A DNA stretch of 5,571 bases from UBA1858 sp965658595 (lineage in GTDB: Bacteria; Pseudomonadota; Gammaproteobacteria; UBA4575). The stretch is taken from the NCBI GenBank assembly GCA_965658595.1, contig CBFHSW010000006.1, positions 1-5,571 on the forward strand, given 5' to 3'. Shown here piece by piece: positions 5,094 to 5,571 of this stretch; positions within the stretch are counted from its first letter, which is position 1, and each line of letters opens with the position of its first letter. Under the pieces are notes generated by a model. The model did not search any database. It saw only the letters and a list, made by a program, of their open reading frames with translations, and was not told the DNA's origin. The translations under genes and the position numbers were made by a program.

Positions 5094-5571
5094 ATGAAGA
5101 AATTACTAATCAACGTGCGTTACTTTTTAGCACCATTACTGATCCTAGCGTCTATGTTCGGCGTAATGACAGGCGGTCCATGGGTATGGACAGGTCTAGT
5201 GCTATTAGGCGTAGGTATCATCATTGACACATTAACCACTGCTCAGACTCCAGGTGCAGGCTTCGACGAAGAAGGCGACACATATGGTATCGCGGCATTA
5301 CACAATGGTGTCATGTACGGCATGTTAGGTGTATTTGCATTATTACAAATCACATTAGCATGGCGCATTTTCCAATACATGAATGGTGTACCCATCGGTA
5401 CAACTGAAATCCTAGGCATGACCGTCCAAGACGGCATCACAGGTTCACAGTTAATCGGTGCAACCATTTCAACAGGTATCTTTGCAGGTATCGGTATCAT
5501 CTACGGTCACGAGCTAGCGCATACAAAAGGCTTCAGCTTCGTAATCGCACGTTGGATGATGGCGTTATCAG
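5094..5571 (+). CDS. AlkB/XylM-like membrane di-iron oxygenase, N-terminal part (runs off the right edge)
   Basis: 159 codons are present and the frame stays open at the window edge, so the C-terminus is missing. The protein is strongly hydrophobic, with likely membrane helices at about 10-27, 30-46, 72-91 and 118-138. The fourth is followed directly by GHELAHTKG (138-146), whose HELAH (139-143) fits the first histidine box of the alkane hydroxylase/xylene monooxygenase/fatty acid desaturase superfamily. The N-terminal layout resembles XylM (RYYLIP, then GGYWVWLG; here RYFLAP, then GGPWVWTG), and the second helix ends in an Asp (D45), as in AlkB. Members use a non-haem di-iron centre and electrons from rubredoxin or a ferredoxin-type reductase to oxidise alkyl groups in or at the inner membrane. 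The remaining histidine boxes are outside the window, so substrate cannot be set: alkane, alkyl-aromatic and fatty-acyl are all possible. Codon use is biased towards ATC, GGT/GGC, TAC and TTC, suggesting high expression. It is divergent from the MerR-type regulator. Confidence 0.85.
   Translation, partial: MKKLLINVRYFLAPLLILASMFGVMTGGPWVWTGLVLLGVGIIIDTLTTAQTPGAGFDEEGDTYGIAALHNGVMYGMLGVFALLQITLAWRIFQYMNGVPIGTTEILGMTVQDGITGSQLIGATISTGIFAGIGIIYGHELAHTKGFSFVIARWMMALS

Noticed and set aside
5243..5500. 85-codon open frame on the minus strand opposite the membrane oxygenase
   Set aside because: Its Met/Pro/Asn-rich composition is what the biased GGT/CAT/ATC codons of the real gene produce when read backwards.

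Overview
The window reads as a piece of a gammaproteobacterial chromosome. The evidence is a FabA-type dehydratase very close to the E. coli enzyme, a full-length PepN that aligns with E. coli PepN end to end, and a moderately AT-rich composition. The AlkB/XylM-like membrane oxygenase at the right edge would fit a marine, possibly hydrocarbon- or lipid-oxidising lineage, but that is inference. No tRNA, rRNA, CRISPR array, insertion sequence or prophage gene was seen.

Layout, left to right. (1) 1-359, minus strand: the N-terminal 119 codons of a TrhO/YceA-like rhodanese-family protein that runs off the window. (2) 360-666: a 307-bp divergent intergenic region with a near-perfect palindrome and a probable pepN promoter. 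(3) 667-3336, plus strand: complete pepN, an M1 metallo-aminopeptidase. (4) A 10-bp perfect inverted repeat straddling the pepN stop, in the 31-bp convergent gap before fabA. (5) 3368-3883, minus strand: complete fabA. (6) 3923-4870, minus strand: a MerR-type regulator with a C-terminal cobalamin-binding-like fold, 39 bp upstream of fabA in the same direction. (7) 4871-5093: a divergent regulatory region with many TTGT/ACAA elements, four of them in a direct array at 11-12 bp spacing, plus candidate promoters on both strands. (8) 5094-5571, plus strand: the first 159 codons of an AlkB/XylM-like membrane di-iron oxygenase behind a perfect Shine-Dalgarno sequence.

The right half is the interesting part. 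The regulator belongs to the CarH/LitR/MlrA architectural group, but it has lost the residues that ligate and cap adenosylcobalamin. It faces a membrane oxygenase gene across a repeat-rich intergenic region, and fabA, the branch-point enzyme of unsaturated fatty acid synthesis, lies directly downstream of it. The repeat spacing matches what I recall of the head-to-tail 11-bp operator of CarH. A reasonable hypothesis is a B12-independent CarH-like switch that autoregulates, controls the oxygenase, and may influence fabA by read-through. The left half (trhO-like gene and pepN) is ordinary housekeeping.
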